A stretch of 64,000 nucleotides of DNA, taken from positions 62,001-126,000 of the forward strand of contig JAURXZ010000006.1 in the NCBI GenBank assembly GCA_030654175.1, given 5' to 3'. Below are positions 1 through 7,612 of this stretch, one piece after another; the stretch's first letter is position 1; each line of letters opens with the position of its first letter. The notes beneath the pieces were generated by a model. It saw only the letters and a list, made by a program, of their open reading frames with translations. It searched no databases and was not told the origin of the DNA. The stretch comes from Bacteroidia bacterium (GTDB lineage: Bacteria > Bacteroidota > Bacteroidia > 2-12-FULL-35-15). The position numbers and the translations under genes are program-made.

Positions 1-497
1 CCGGTGGCACTGGTTCCGCTTAATACCGCAAGATGAAAAATATAAGAATCATCTTCAACACATCTCCTGTCGGTCCATGACCCCAGATTCGACATGTCCG
101 CTTGAATTTGCTGAGCGAAACTGATATCGGGCGCTGTATTTCCGTCATTATTAACACACCAAAATGTTTCGGTACCGGTACCTCCTCCTCCATTGCAGTG
201 AATACTTAAATAATAATCGGCATTCCAGCTATTTGACATCGAGCAGCGTTGCGACAAGGTGATCCAGCCATTAGGGATGGATCTGGTCATGTGAGAGGTC
301 CAGTTAGAACATCCATTTGTTATTAAAGTATTTAACCTCAATCCAACTTCCAGGGAGGTCACAATTTCGGTGGCTGTTCTGCCATCGGGATTTCCTCCAT
401 TGGAATCATATCCATGACCGGGATCGATAACAATCACCTGAGCGTAAAACAGAGAGGATATGCAAAGAAGAAACGTCAGAATTGTAATTTTTTTCAT
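1..497 (-). CDS. N-acetylmuramoyl-L-alanine amidase (Amidase_3), 3' end cut by window edge
   Basis: This gene is absent from the ORF track because it runs off the left edge. Reading the minus strand from the ATG at 497 gives a signal peptide (MKKITILTFLLCISSLFYAQ) followed by VIVIDPGHG, which is the first zinc-ligand motif of Amidase_3 peptidoglycan amidases. A Glu in TATEIV and the later SIHCNGGGGTGTETFW segment match the second and third conserved motifs. The enzyme is exported and should cleave the amide bond between MurNAc and the stem peptide. Its start codon lies 2 bases after the stop codon of the upstream 288-aa gene, so the two are very likely co-transcribed. The family assignment is secure; the C-terminal part, where a sorting domain may sit, is outside the window. 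Confidence 0.88.
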   Translation of the reverse strand, partial: MKKITILTFLLCISSLFYAQVIVIDPGHGYDSNGGNPDGRTATEIVTSLEVGLRLNTLITNGCSNWTSHMTRSIPNGWITLSQRCSMSNSWNADYYLSIHCNGGGGTGTETFWCVNNDGNTAPDISFAQQIQADMSNLGSWTDRRCVEDDSYIFHLAVLSGTSAT

Positions 498-499
498 AA

Positions 500-1366
500 T
501 TAGTTGATTTTTAATTGTGAAATAAGAATTGAACCATCCTTGGAATTTATATAATAAATACTTTTTCCATCATGAGAAAACGAAGGGTTCATTTCTATTA
601 CCCCCTCTGTATTCGTTAACTGATGCGTGGTTTTATTAACAACATCATATAAATACAATTCAGAATTTGAAATTGAATGTCCATCTTTACTAACGTCAAC
701 AAAGCCCGCTAAAAATTTGGAATCCATCGACCATGAAGTTACCAGCCCATTCCCGATTTTCTTTGGTTTCTCTTTTTGACTGATATCATAAACCCATATC
801 TCGTTTCCGATATGAATGGCCACCTTTTGTTTATCGGGTGATAAAACAGGTTGGTAACAAACCTTAGTACCTTCCAGCACCACGATCTCTTTGCTTTTTC
901 TGCCTGTTTTTATTAATTGTAATTTATCGTTCACATAAATTACAGGATCAGTATCCAGGTGGGAATCAAGGCTTTGTATAGCACGAAAATCCATATCAGG
1001 GCGTTTTACAATTTTATTGCTGCCCAGCACATATTCAACGGTCTCGTTCTTGAAATCTTTGGTTTTGCTTTTCATCAATATGCTCTTACTTTTGGATGTC
1101 CATGTTGGAAAATAACCACTACCGGGAGAGGAAAAAATTGATTTCGGAAGGCCTTTTGCTGTTGTTTTTTTTATGAAAACCTGGCCCATGCTTTCATCAG
1201 AAAAACAAATGTATTTCCTGTTTGGAGATTCAAACACACAGGACATGGAACCCTTGATATTAGGTACTGTTTTAGAACCCGACAAAACATATTTTTTTTC
1301 AACACTGTTCTGGGAAAAACAAAAATTTCCGGATAAAAATAGTGCAACGTAAATGATCGATTTCAT
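500..1366 (-). CDS. Exported TolB-like / PD40 beta-propeller protein
   Basis: The 288-aa protein begins with a signal peptide (MKSIIYVALFLSGNFCFSQ). Reiterated blade motifs of the WD40-like PD40 type follow, such as VLSPDKQKVAIHIGNEIWVYD and NPSFSHDGKSIYYINSKDG. These are the blades of a small TolB-type propeller and suggest a periplasmic or surface binding role. No catalytic motif or T9SS sorting domain is visible. It is the first gene of a pair with the amidase, with 2 bases between stop and start, so a role alongside cell-wall turnover is a reasonable inference. The ligand is unknown. Confidence 0.7.
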   Translation of the reverse strand: MKSIIYVALFLSGNFCFSQNSVEKKYVLSGSKTVPNIKGSMSCVFESPNRKYICFSDESMGQVFIKKTTAKGLPKSIFSSPGSGYFPTWTSKSKSILMKSKTKDFKNETVEYVLGSNKIVKRPDMDFRAIQSLDSHLDTDPVIYVNDKLQLIKTGRKSKEIVVLEGTKVCYQPVLSPDKQKVAIHIGNEIWVYDISQKEKPKKIGNGLVTSWSMDSKFLAGFVDVSKDGHSISNSELYLYDVVNKTTHQLTNTEGVIEMNPSFSHDGKSIYYINSKDGSILISQLKIN

Positions 1367-1610
1367 AGATTTTGATGGTTAAATGGGGTGGTTAAATTTT
1401 ATATAAATGAGTAACAATATCTTATTAAAGCTTTGGCTACATAGTATACTGAGTACCCAAACTTACAATATTGTTTAATTCAAAACAAATTTATTGTTTT
1501 ACCCAAAGATAATTAATAGTTAAGAAGCTGAACAAACCTGTTTTCAGCTAAGTGTAGGAGTCTGGGGAGCGCAGGAATGTGATAACGCTATCATGCTGGG
1601 GTTATAAAGT
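1367..1610. other. Intergenic stretch between divergent promoter side and terminator
   Basis: Together with the terminator at 1611-1652 this leaves about 316 bases without a gene. The part near 1367-1400 should hold the promoter of the TolB-like/amidase pair, but no convincing TAnnTTTG box was found. Nothing else is recognised. Confidence 0.4.
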
Positions 1611-1652
1611 AAAAAAGCTCAATAAAACCTCCCGAGGAAAGTCTTATTGAGC
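1611..1652 (-). terminator. Intrinsic terminator of the 154-aa protein gene
   Basis: On the minus strand a long hairpin with outer arms GCTCAATAA and TTATTGAGC and an inner CCTC/GGGAGG continuation closes on a tiny loop. It is followed directly by CTTTTTT. It lies about 30 bases after the stop codon of the gene at 1683-2147. The stem is about 17 pairs including G-U wobbles. Confidence 0.8.
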
Positions 1653-1682
1653 CTTTATTGAGCCCTTAGGTATGTAGAATTT

Positions 1683-2147
1683 CTATTTTTTCTTTTTTCC
1701 TTCTTTTTCTTGTCCTGCAAAATCATAGCGTTTCTTTTCTATTCCACCTTTCAGCATAATAAAAGTTCCTTCAATTTCGTAATCCGTTATGGTTGCATCC
1801 CATTTGTAGGTTGTTTTTTCTTCAGTAAATTCTGAAGTGAAACTTAACTTATGTACTTCAGATTCATCTTCGGTATAGGTTGTATCCAATGTAACTTTAT
1901 AAGGCATGGAAGGAGCAGTCAGTTTTTCTTCCATCAGATCACATTGAACTTGGCCGCCTTTAATTATTATCAAACTTGGAAGCGGTTTGGCAGCGCCTGT
2001 TTTTTTCACTTCAGTGAACTTCACATCATATTTTTTACCTTCTAAAAACTTATTTTTTTCAGGCTTGGATTTTTGAGCAAAGCTGCTTGAAACCAATAAT
2101 AAACAAACTCCTAAAACTCCTGATCTTAATGCAATGGTGTTAATCAT
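1683..2147 (-). CDS. Exported protein of unknown function, 154 aa
   Basis: An N-terminal signal peptide (GVLGVCLLLVSSSFAQ) is followed by a mature domain of about 130 residues with alternating short strands, including FTEEKTTYKWDATITDYEIEG. The tail EKEGKKKK is strongly basic. The core reads like a small beta-barrel or lipocalin-like fold, but this is only an impression from strand spacing. The gene stands alone with its own terminator. No family recognised. Confidence 0.6.
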   Translation of the reverse strand: MINTIALRSGVLGVCLLLVSSSFAQKSKPEKNKFLEGKKYDVKFTEVKKTGAAKPLPSLIIIKGGQVQCDLMEEKLTAPSMPYKVTLDTTYTEDESEVHKLSFTSEFTEEKTTYKWDATITDYEIEGTFIMLKGGIEKKRYDFAGQEKEGKKKK

Positions 2148-2256
2148 TTTTTTTAATTTTAATTAAATTAAGTAGTTGTAAAATAAGTACTGAACCCGAT
2201 CGATGCAATTAATGTGCCTCAAATCAAAATACTTAGATTTTGTAAAACTATACTTT

Positions 2257-2264
2257 TATCTTTG
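2257..2264 (+). promoter_or_regulatory. Bacteroidota -7 promoter box before the acyltransferase gene
   Basis: TATCTTTG matches the TAnnTTTG consensus recognised by Bacteroidota primary sigma factor and sits 26 bases before the ATG at 2291. The nearest upstream TTTG is only 14 bases away, shorter than usual, so the -33 element is unclear. Confidence 0.45.
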
Positions 2265-2290
2265 TTAAAAAAAAATTTAAACGAAAATAA

Positions 2291-3169
2291 ATGATTGTTT
2301 TTAATGCACTGCTCTATTATTTAGTTATAATTCCAATCTCCCTGCTTCCTTTCCCATTATTATATGCCCTTTCGGATGGTTTATATGTCCTTTTTTATTA
2401 TATGTTGGGATACCGAAAAAAAGTGGTTTTACAAAATATCCGTAATTCATTTCCTGATAAAACGGAAAAAGAACACATTGAAATTTGCAAAAAATTTTAC
2501 AGGCATTTCTGCGATCTTGTTGTTGAAAGCCTCAAAACATTTACCATTTCGGAAAAAGAAGTTCTAAAGCGGGTTATTTTCACAAATCCCGAGGTGATCG
2601 ATAAATATTTTGACCAGAAAAGAAGCGTTATCATTGCCGGTGGGCATTATAATAATTGGGAACTATTTGCAGTGGCAGTGGATGCTCTTATCAAACACAA
2701 AACGGTGGGTATTTACAAACCGCTCAGCAATAAGTATTTTGACGGTAAAATGAGGGGTACCCGAAGCAAATACGGGCTTGAAATGATCTCTACCAAAGAG
2801 GTGAAACCTTTTTTTGATAAACATATCAATGTGCTCACTGCCACCATATTCGGTACCGATCAATCACCCTCTAATCCTAATAATGCGTATTGGATGAAAT
2901 TTTTAAATCAGGACACAGGAGTGCTTTTCGGGGCTGAAAAATTTGCCAAGGAATACAATTATCCTGTTGTTTATGGTCGCATAAACAAATTAAAACGCGG
3001 CCATTACAGCCTTGATTTCACTGTTGTTACCGATACGCCAACCGAAACAGCTTATGGCGAGATAACCGAAAAGATCACTCTTTTATTGGAAAAAGATATT
3101 CAGGCAATTCCTCAATATTGGTTGTGGACCCACCGCAGATGGAAACATAAAAGGCCGGAAGGGAAATAG
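2291..3169 (+). CDS. LpxL/HtrB-type lipid A biosynthesis (lysophospholipid) acyltransferase
   Basis: The 292-aa length and layout fit the LpxL/HtrB/LABLAT family, which adds secondary acyl chains to lipid A at the inner membrane. An N-terminal hydrophobic segment (LLYYLVIIPISLLPFPLLY) anchors the protein. The catalytic H-x4-E motif is GGHYNNWE, with His at about residue 119 and Glu at about 124. A second block, IFGTDQSPSNPNNAYWMKF, corresponds to the substrate-binding Asp-Gln region. The C-terminal PQYWLWTHRRWKHKRP is typical of the family. Lipid A rather than another acyl acceptor is inferred from the family; ornithine or other aminolipids remain possible in Bacteroidota. Confidence 0.88.
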   Translation: MIVFNALLYYLVIIPISLLPFPLLYALSDGLYVLFYYMLGYRKKVVLQNIRNSFPDKTEKEHIEICKKFYRHFCDLVVESLKTFTISEKEVLKRVIFTNPEVIDKYFDQKRSVIIAGGHYNNWELFAVAVDALIKHKTVGIYKPLSNKYFDGKMRGTRSKYGLEMISTKEVKPFFDKHINVLTATIFGTDQSPSNPNNAYWMKFLNQDTGVLFGAEKFAKEYNYPVVYGRINKLKRGHYSLDFTVVTDTPTETAYGEITEKITLLLEKDIQAIPQYWLWTHRRWKHKRPEGK

Positions 3170-3245
3170 TTCATAGAAATGTGTGGAATGGTTGGTCAGG
3201 TATAAATATTGAGTAAAAATACCTGACAGACAAACCCATAGTTGT

Positions 3246-3629
3246 ATGAAAAAGTTAATAGTGATCTTAGCAGCCATTTCGATCTTTGCAGCGTGTAAAA
3301 CTTCGAAAAAAACAACATCAGAAGATACGTTACAAAAGCCTTTGAATTGCCCTGATAAAGAGTTAACATTCAATGATGATATTAAACAGATCTTTAAAAA
3401 AAATTGTACCAAATGCCATAATAAAAATGAAAAAGCAGGGTACAATTTTCATAAATTAGAGTTTGTAAAAAAAGCTGCTAAATCGGGTAAACTGTTAGGA
3501 ACAATTAAGCACATCAAGGATTATGAGCCCATGCCAAGGTATGCGCCATTTCTTAAGTATGCTTCCAAACTTGACCAGGAATACATTGATAAAATTGAAT
3601 GTTGGATCAATAGTGGAATGAAAGAGTAA
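3246..3629 (+). CDS. Small lipoprotein with a single c-type heme motif (CxxCH), copy 1
   Basis: The 127-aa protein starts with a lipoprotein signal (MKKLIVILAAISIFAAC), with the lipobox Cys at about residue 17. One heme-binding motif CTKCH lies near residue 58. The rest includes YNFHKLEFVKKAAKSGKLLG and ends KIECWINSGMKE. A C-terminal Met in a MPRYAP segment could be the distal heme ligand. It resembles small membrane-anchored mono-heme cytochromes. A paralogue lies 190 bases downstream with the same architecture, so the pair arose by duplication. The electron partner is unknown. Confidence 0.75.
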   Translation: MKKLIVILAAISIFAACKTSKKTTSEDTLQKPLNCPDKELTFNDDIKQIFKKNCTKCHNKNEKAGYNFHKLEFVKKAAKSGKLLGTIKHIKDYEPMPRYAPFLKYASKLDQEYIDKIECWINSGMKE

Positions 3630-3686
3630 AAAATAAAAAATTGTCGAACCAGTATTTATGAATATTTTCTCTCTTTACTATATGTT

Positions 3687-3808
3687 TGCGTTAGGGATTG
3701 CAGCGTAAATCCTTTTCTGTTTAGAAAAGATTGAAGTCCTTCGACTTCGCTCAGGATAAACTCCAAGCGCGCCCCCTTCTTTGAAAAAAGAAAGGAAAAC
3801 GCCCCAAA
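3687..3808 (+). repeat. Structured dispersed repeat, copy A
   Basis: This is the first of five copies (3687, 5689, 28776, 30572 reversed, 32809). It begins TGCGTTAGGGATTGCAGCG and ends near AACGCCCC. It contains a GGATT/AATCC stem, a TTTTCT/AGAAAA stem and a CTTCTTT/AAAGAAAG stem. Unlike the other copies it carries about 20 extra bases (CCTTCGACTTCGCTCAGG), which is itself a fragment of a widespread bacterial repeat. It separates the two CxxCH genes. Confidence 0.85.
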
Positions 3809-3819
3809 ATTATTAAATA

Positions 3820-4191
3820 ATGAAAAAAACAATTTTATCAGGATTCGTATTATTATTGATCTTTGCAACCTGCAAAACTGCCAGACAATCTGAAAAGACT
3901 GCTGTTACCCAACCTGCGCTCGATTGCAGTACTATGGATGTTACCTACAGCTTTGATATAAAACCTGTTTTTGAAACCTTTTGTTTCGAATGTCATGGAG
4001 AAAAAGAAGCAGAAGGAGGGTATAATTTCATGATGATCTCTGAAATAAAAAGAGCAGCCAAATCGGGTGCATTGCTTGGTTCTATCAAATGGAAAAGAGG
4101 ATTTTCACGTATGCCTGAAAAGGCGCCACAACTGGATGCACAGACGATCAATAAAATAGAATGTTGGATCAAAAACGGGATGAAAGAATAA
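3820..4191 (+). CDS. Small lipoprotein with a single c-type heme motif (CxxCH), copy 2
   Basis: The 123-aa protein is a diverged paralogue of the gene at 3246. It has a lipoprotein signal (GFVLLLIFATC), one heme motif CFECH near residue 60, the shared KRAAKSGALLGSIKWKRGF block with MPEKAP, and the shared tail KIECWIKNGMKE. Export followed by heme attachment is implied. Its stop overlaps the start of rarA in a TAATG arrangement, which suggests translational coupling although the two functions are unrelated. Molecular role beyond heme binding is unknown. Confidence 0.75.
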   Translation: MKKTILSGFVLLLIFATCKTARQSEKTAVTQPALDCSTMDVTYSFDIKPVFETFCFECHGEKEAEGGYNFMMISEIKRAAKSGALLGSIKWKRGFSRMPEKAPQLDAQTINKIECWIKNGMKE

Positions 4192-5471
4192 TGGAACATA
4201 TAATCCCACTTGCCGAAAGGATGCGTCCAACCAGTTTGGATAACTATATTGGACAAAAACACCTTGTGGGTGAAGGGGCTATTTTACGCAATGCAATTGA
4301 ATCTAACCTACTTCCATCTATTATTTTATGGGGCCCTCCCGGTGTTGGAAAAACCACCCTTGCCAATATTATTGCTCATCAGTTAAAACGTCCGTTCTAT
4401 GGATTAAGTGCGATCAATGCAGGCGTTAAGGATATCCGGGAAATAATTGACAAGGCAAAAAGTAACAGCTTATTTGCTCAGAAAAATCCAATTTTATTTA
4501 TTGATGAGATCCATCGTTTTAGTAAATCGCAACAAGATTCATTACTTGGTGCGGTTGAAAAAGGGGTTATCACTTTAATTGGAGCCACCACCGAAAACCC
4601 TTCATTTGAAGTTATTTCAGCTCTTTTATCCCGCTGCCAGGTATATATTTTAAAACCACTGGATAAAGAGGATCTGCTTGCAATGCTTGATCTGGCAATG
4701 AAAACAGACAGTATTTTAAAAACAAAGAACATCCGTATCCTTGAAGGTGAAGCTTTATTAAGGCTTTCGGGAGGTGATGGACGAAAATTATTAAATGTTT
4801 TTGAGTTGGTGGTAAACACAATTGGTAGTGATGAAATTGAAATAACCAATGAAAAAGTAACCAATATTATCCAGCAAAACATAGCATTATACGATAAGGC
4901 AGGAGAAAATCATTACGATATCATTTCTGCATTTATTAAGTCCATTCGCGGTAGTGATCCAAATGCTGCTGTGTACTGGCTTGCCAGGATGATTGAAGGT
5001 GGCGAAGACCCTTTATTTATTGCAAGAAGATTGGTAATACTTGCTTCGGAAGATATTGGTAATGCTAATCCTACAGCCCTGGTGATCGCAACTAATTGTT
5101 TCCAGGCAGTGAACGTGATCGGGTTCCCTGAATCACGAATAATTTTATCGCAAGCAGTAACGTATTTAGCTGCATCCGCCAAAAGCAATGCAGCTTATAT
5201 GGCTATTAACAGTGCTATTGAAGCCGTAAAAAATGGCGGAGACCTACCTGTGCCCCTTCATTTGCGGAATGCTCCAACCAAACTGATGAAGGATATTGGT
5301 TATGGAAAAGAGTACCAATATTCACATGGTTACACCTCCAACTTTTCGAATCAGGAATATTTGCCCGAGGGCCTTAGCGGAGTGAAATTTTATGATCCGG
5401 GAAATAACGCCAGGGAAAAAGAAATAAGAGACCATCTGAAAAAATTGTGGGGAGATAAGTATAAGTACTAA
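4191..5471 (+). CDS. rarA: Replication-associated recombination protein A (RarA/MgsA AAA+ ATPase)
   Basis: The protein belongs to the clamp-loader-like RarA/MgsA/WRNIP1 family that acts at stalled replication forks. Walker A is GPPGVGKTT at about residues 48-56 and Walker B is ILFIDEIHRF at about 101-110; TTENPSFEV is the sensor-1 region. The C-terminal half carries the MgsA tetramerisation region, for example SAFIKSIRGSDPNAAVYWLAR and YGKEYQYSHGY. The ORF track starts at 4161, but the in-frame ATG at 4191 is preferred because it removes a 30-base overlap and yields the family start MEHIIPLAERMRP. The length is then 426 aa, normal for the family. The start overlaps the preceding stop as TAATG. 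Confidence 0.93.
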   Translation: MEHIIPLAERMRPTSLDNYIGQKHLVGEGAILRNAIESNLLPSIILWGPPGVGKTTLANIIAHQLKRPFYGLSAINAGVKDIREIIDKAKSNSLFAQKNPILFIDEIHRFSKSQQDSLLGAVEKGVITLIGATTENPSFEVISALLSRCQVYILKPLDKEDLLAMLDLAMKTDSILKTKNIRILEGEALLRLSGGDGRKLLNVFELVVNTIGSDEIEITNEKVTNIIQQNIALYDKAGENHYDIISAFIKSIRGSDPNAAVYWLARMIEGGEDPLFIARRLVILASEDIGNANPTALVIATNCFQAVNVIGFPESRIILSQAVTYLAASAKSNAAYMAINSAIEAVKNGGDLPVPLHLRNAPTKLMKDIGYGKEYQYSHGYTSNFSNQEYLPEGLSGVKFYDPGNNAREKEIRDHLKKLWGDKYKY

Positions 5472-5614
5472 GTCCAATTCTAACTCAACTGCCCTCCTAC
5501 CCTTATTTATCGGGATAAATTCCTGCAATAGATCTTTCAGTAAAAAAATAACAAAGTAAATTTCGCGCAAAATACAAGATTCATTTCGGAAGCTTTGTTA
5601 TGTGAGCCTGAAAT

Positions 5615-5662
5615 TGTTGTTTTGTGTTCATTCCCAACTTGTTTCGGAATCTCATAAAGATG
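5615..5662 (+). repeat. Decayed 'AACTTGTTTC' palindromic repeat
   Basis: The segment CCCAACTTGTTTCGGAATCTC followed by ATAAAGATGCT resembles a decayed hairpin repeat. Related fragments occur near 13640 (CTCAACTTGTTTCAGAAG) and 33490 (TAAACAGGTTTCAGCATC). This is the only recognisable content of 5472-5688. Confidence 0.4.
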
Positions 5663-5688
5663 CTAAAAAAAGTTCTTTTTCATCGCAA

Positions 5689-5788
5689 ATGCTGCGTTAG
5701 GGATTGCAGCGTAAATCCTTTTCTGTTTAGAAAAGATTGAAGCGGAAAGCCCGCCCTTTTCTTTTTCAAGAAAAGGGAACGCCCAAAT
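5689..5788 (+). repeat. Structured dispersed repeat, copy B
   Basis: This is the cleanest copy. It opens ATGCTGCGTTAGGGATTGC and closes GGGAACGCCCAAAT. Stem 1 is GGATT/AATCC, stem 2 TTTTCT/AGAAAA, and stem 3 CCCTTTTCTT/AAGAAAAGGG; GCGTT at the start pairs with AACGC at the end. It lies in the 458-base gap between rarA and the lipoprotein gene, where no gene is seen. Confidence 0.88.
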
Positions 5789-5929
5789 GAACATGCTTTT
5801 TAGACTAATTATTTTTATTTTATTAATTGAATACAGGTAAAAAAGGACACCAAAAAATTTTTTTATCATTAAGAAATCAAATATTTTCACTATTTTTAAA
5901 ACCCTATTGACGCTTTGATAGCTTTAAAA

Positions 5930-7519
5930 ATGAAAAAAATATCCGTTTTAATATCTCTACTATTCGTTGTACTTATTTTTTCATGCAGAAAAGAACTGGA
6001 AAAACCTTTTTGGGATACTCAGGTTTTAGCACCTTTGATAAATGCTTCTCTTGACATAAACAATCTTCTCCCCGACTCCATTTTACAGGCCAATGCGGAT
6101 AGCTCCATGAAAATTGTTTTTCAAAATGATATCTATAAACTGGCTATGGATACAATTTTTAGTATACCTGATACCACATTAAGCCAAATTTACACCATTC
6201 CATTTCCTGTAACCTTTAACCAGGGCCAGGTGGTAGTGAACAACAGTCAGTCCGAAACCACCTATAACCTGCAAGGCGTGCAGTTGCGCAGCACCACAGT
6301 AAAATCAGGTTTTGTTCATTATCAGATCAAAAGTCTGATCAAAGAAGTAACTAATTTTGTTTACAGCATTCCTAGTGCTAAACTCAATGGAGCGCCTTTT
6401 TCCATTAATGTATCAGTTCCTGCCGCGGTAGGAACCACACCCGGGGTTTACGATCAAACCTACGATCTGTCGGGCTATGTTTTTGACCTGACCGGAATTT
6501 ACCATAACAAAGTAAACACCCTGTACACCTCATTTACGGCCTCTGTTAGTCCTTTAGGGCAACCCGTATTGGTTAACAATACAGATAGTTTAATTGTTAC
6601 CAATACTTTTTACGATATAATACCCTATTACGCGAAAGGTTATTTTGGTCAAAACACCTTTAACGTTGGTCCTTCTTTTACAAATTTCACGTTATTTGAT
6701 CGTATTGTTGACGGAACACTTCAATTAGAAGATGTTAACTTTAACTTGAAAATTGAAAATCCCATTGGATTGGATGCCCGGATCTATTTTAACAATTTAA
6801 GTTCCGTTAATACCAGAACAGGTAATACCATTAACCTTAGCAATTCAATTATTGGAATACCAATAAATATAAACCGCGCAGCAGAAAGCGGAGGTACTGT
6901 ATTTCCAACTTATGCTAATTTTCCATTAACAGTGAATAATTCAAACATTAAACAAATGATTGAAAACCTCCCTGATAAATTTGGTTACTCCATGCAAATA
7001 ATTGCTAATCCGCTGGAGAATGTATCCAGTTCAAATGATTTTATTTATTCGGATAAATTAATGAAAGCCAACCTGGATATAGAGATCCCGCTTTCTTTGG
7101 TTGCAAGTAATTTAACGCTGGTGGATACTTTGGATCTAAATATTTCTAATCCTGATGATCAAAGTGTTAAGAGTGGCACTCTTACGTTGATCGCTGATAA
7201 TGGTTTTCCTTTTGATGCTTCCCTTCAGATCTATTTATTAAATGAGGTAAATTCAGTGGTTGACTCTGTTTTTGCTAACGCGAATATTATTGATGAGGCC
7301 CCCATCAATTCAGATCTTAGGGTGATCAGAAAAAAACAGACCAGGATCGCTCTTCCATTGAGTGAAAGCAAAATGAATCTGTTATATCATACAAAAAAAT
7401 TAAAATTAAAAGTAAAGTTCAATACAAGCGCACAGCCACAATACATCAAAATTTATAGTGAATACAGCATTGATGTAAAATTAGTTGGCGATTTTAATTA
7501 TACGATTCAGTTAAAATAA
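5930..7519 (+). CDS. Large surface lipoprotein of unknown function
   Basis: Starting from the ATG at 5930 gives a textbook lipoprotein signal (MKKISVLISLLFVVLIFSC) with the lipid-modified Cys at residue 19. The ORF-track start 15 bases upstream would add five non-signal residues. The mature part of about 510 residues is rich in Thr, Asn and aromatic beta strands with no recognisable catalytic motif. A repeated pattern of hydrophobic strands separated by Asn/Asp turns suggests a beta-sandwich array. The next gene encodes an outer-membrane-type protein and lies about 90 bases downstream, so the two may form a surface pair. No family name can be assigned with confidence. Confidence 0.65.
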   Translation: MKKISVLISLLFVVLIFSCRKELEKPFWDTQVLAPLINASLDINNLLPDSILQANADSSMKIVFQNDIYKLAMDTIFSIPDTTLSQIYTIPFPVTFNQGQVVVNNSQSETTYNLQGVQLRSTTVKSGFVHYQIKSLIKEVTNFVYSIPSAKLNGAPFSINVSVPAAVGTTPGVYDQTYDLSGYVFDLTGIYHNKVNTLYTSFTASVSPLGQPVLVNNTDSLIVTNTFYDIIPYYAKGYFGQNTFNVGPSFTNFTLFDRIVDGTLQLEDVNFNLKIENPIGLDARIYFNNLSSVNTRTGNTINLSNSIIGIPININRAAESGGTVFPTYANFPLTVNNSNIKQMIENLPDKFGYSMQIIANPLENVSSSNDFIYSDKLMKANLDIEIPLSLVASNLTLVDTLDLNISNPDDQSVKSGTLTLIADNGFPFDASLQIYLLNEVNSVVDSVFANANIIDEAPINSDLRVIRKKQTRIALPLSESKMNLLYHTKKLKLKVKFNTSAQPQYIKIYSEYSIDVKLVGDFNYTIQLK

Positions 7520-7520
7520 A

Positions 7521-7612
7521 TCAATTTGAAAATGTGCCAATTTGAAAATGAACCGGGAATCAGTTTTAAAATTGTCAAATCGTCAAATTACCAAATTATC
7601 AAATTATCAATT
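7521..7612 (+). repeat. Intergenic word array (CAAATTATC / TTTGAAAATG words)
   Basis: Imperfect reiterations such as CAATTTGAAAATG twice, then CAAATCGTCAAATTACCAAA and TTATCAAATTATCAA, fill the gap up to the GTG start of the next gene. The ORF track read through this as a 29-residue N-terminal extension. Confidence 0.65.

Noticed and set aside
3083-3445. 120-aa minus-strand ORF
   Set aside because: Antisense to the acyltransferase end and cytochrome gene, both of which have clear motifs.
4161-4190. Longer N-terminus of rarA in the ORF track
   Set aside because: The extension overlaps the upstream cytochrome gene and the family start is at the ATG at 4191.
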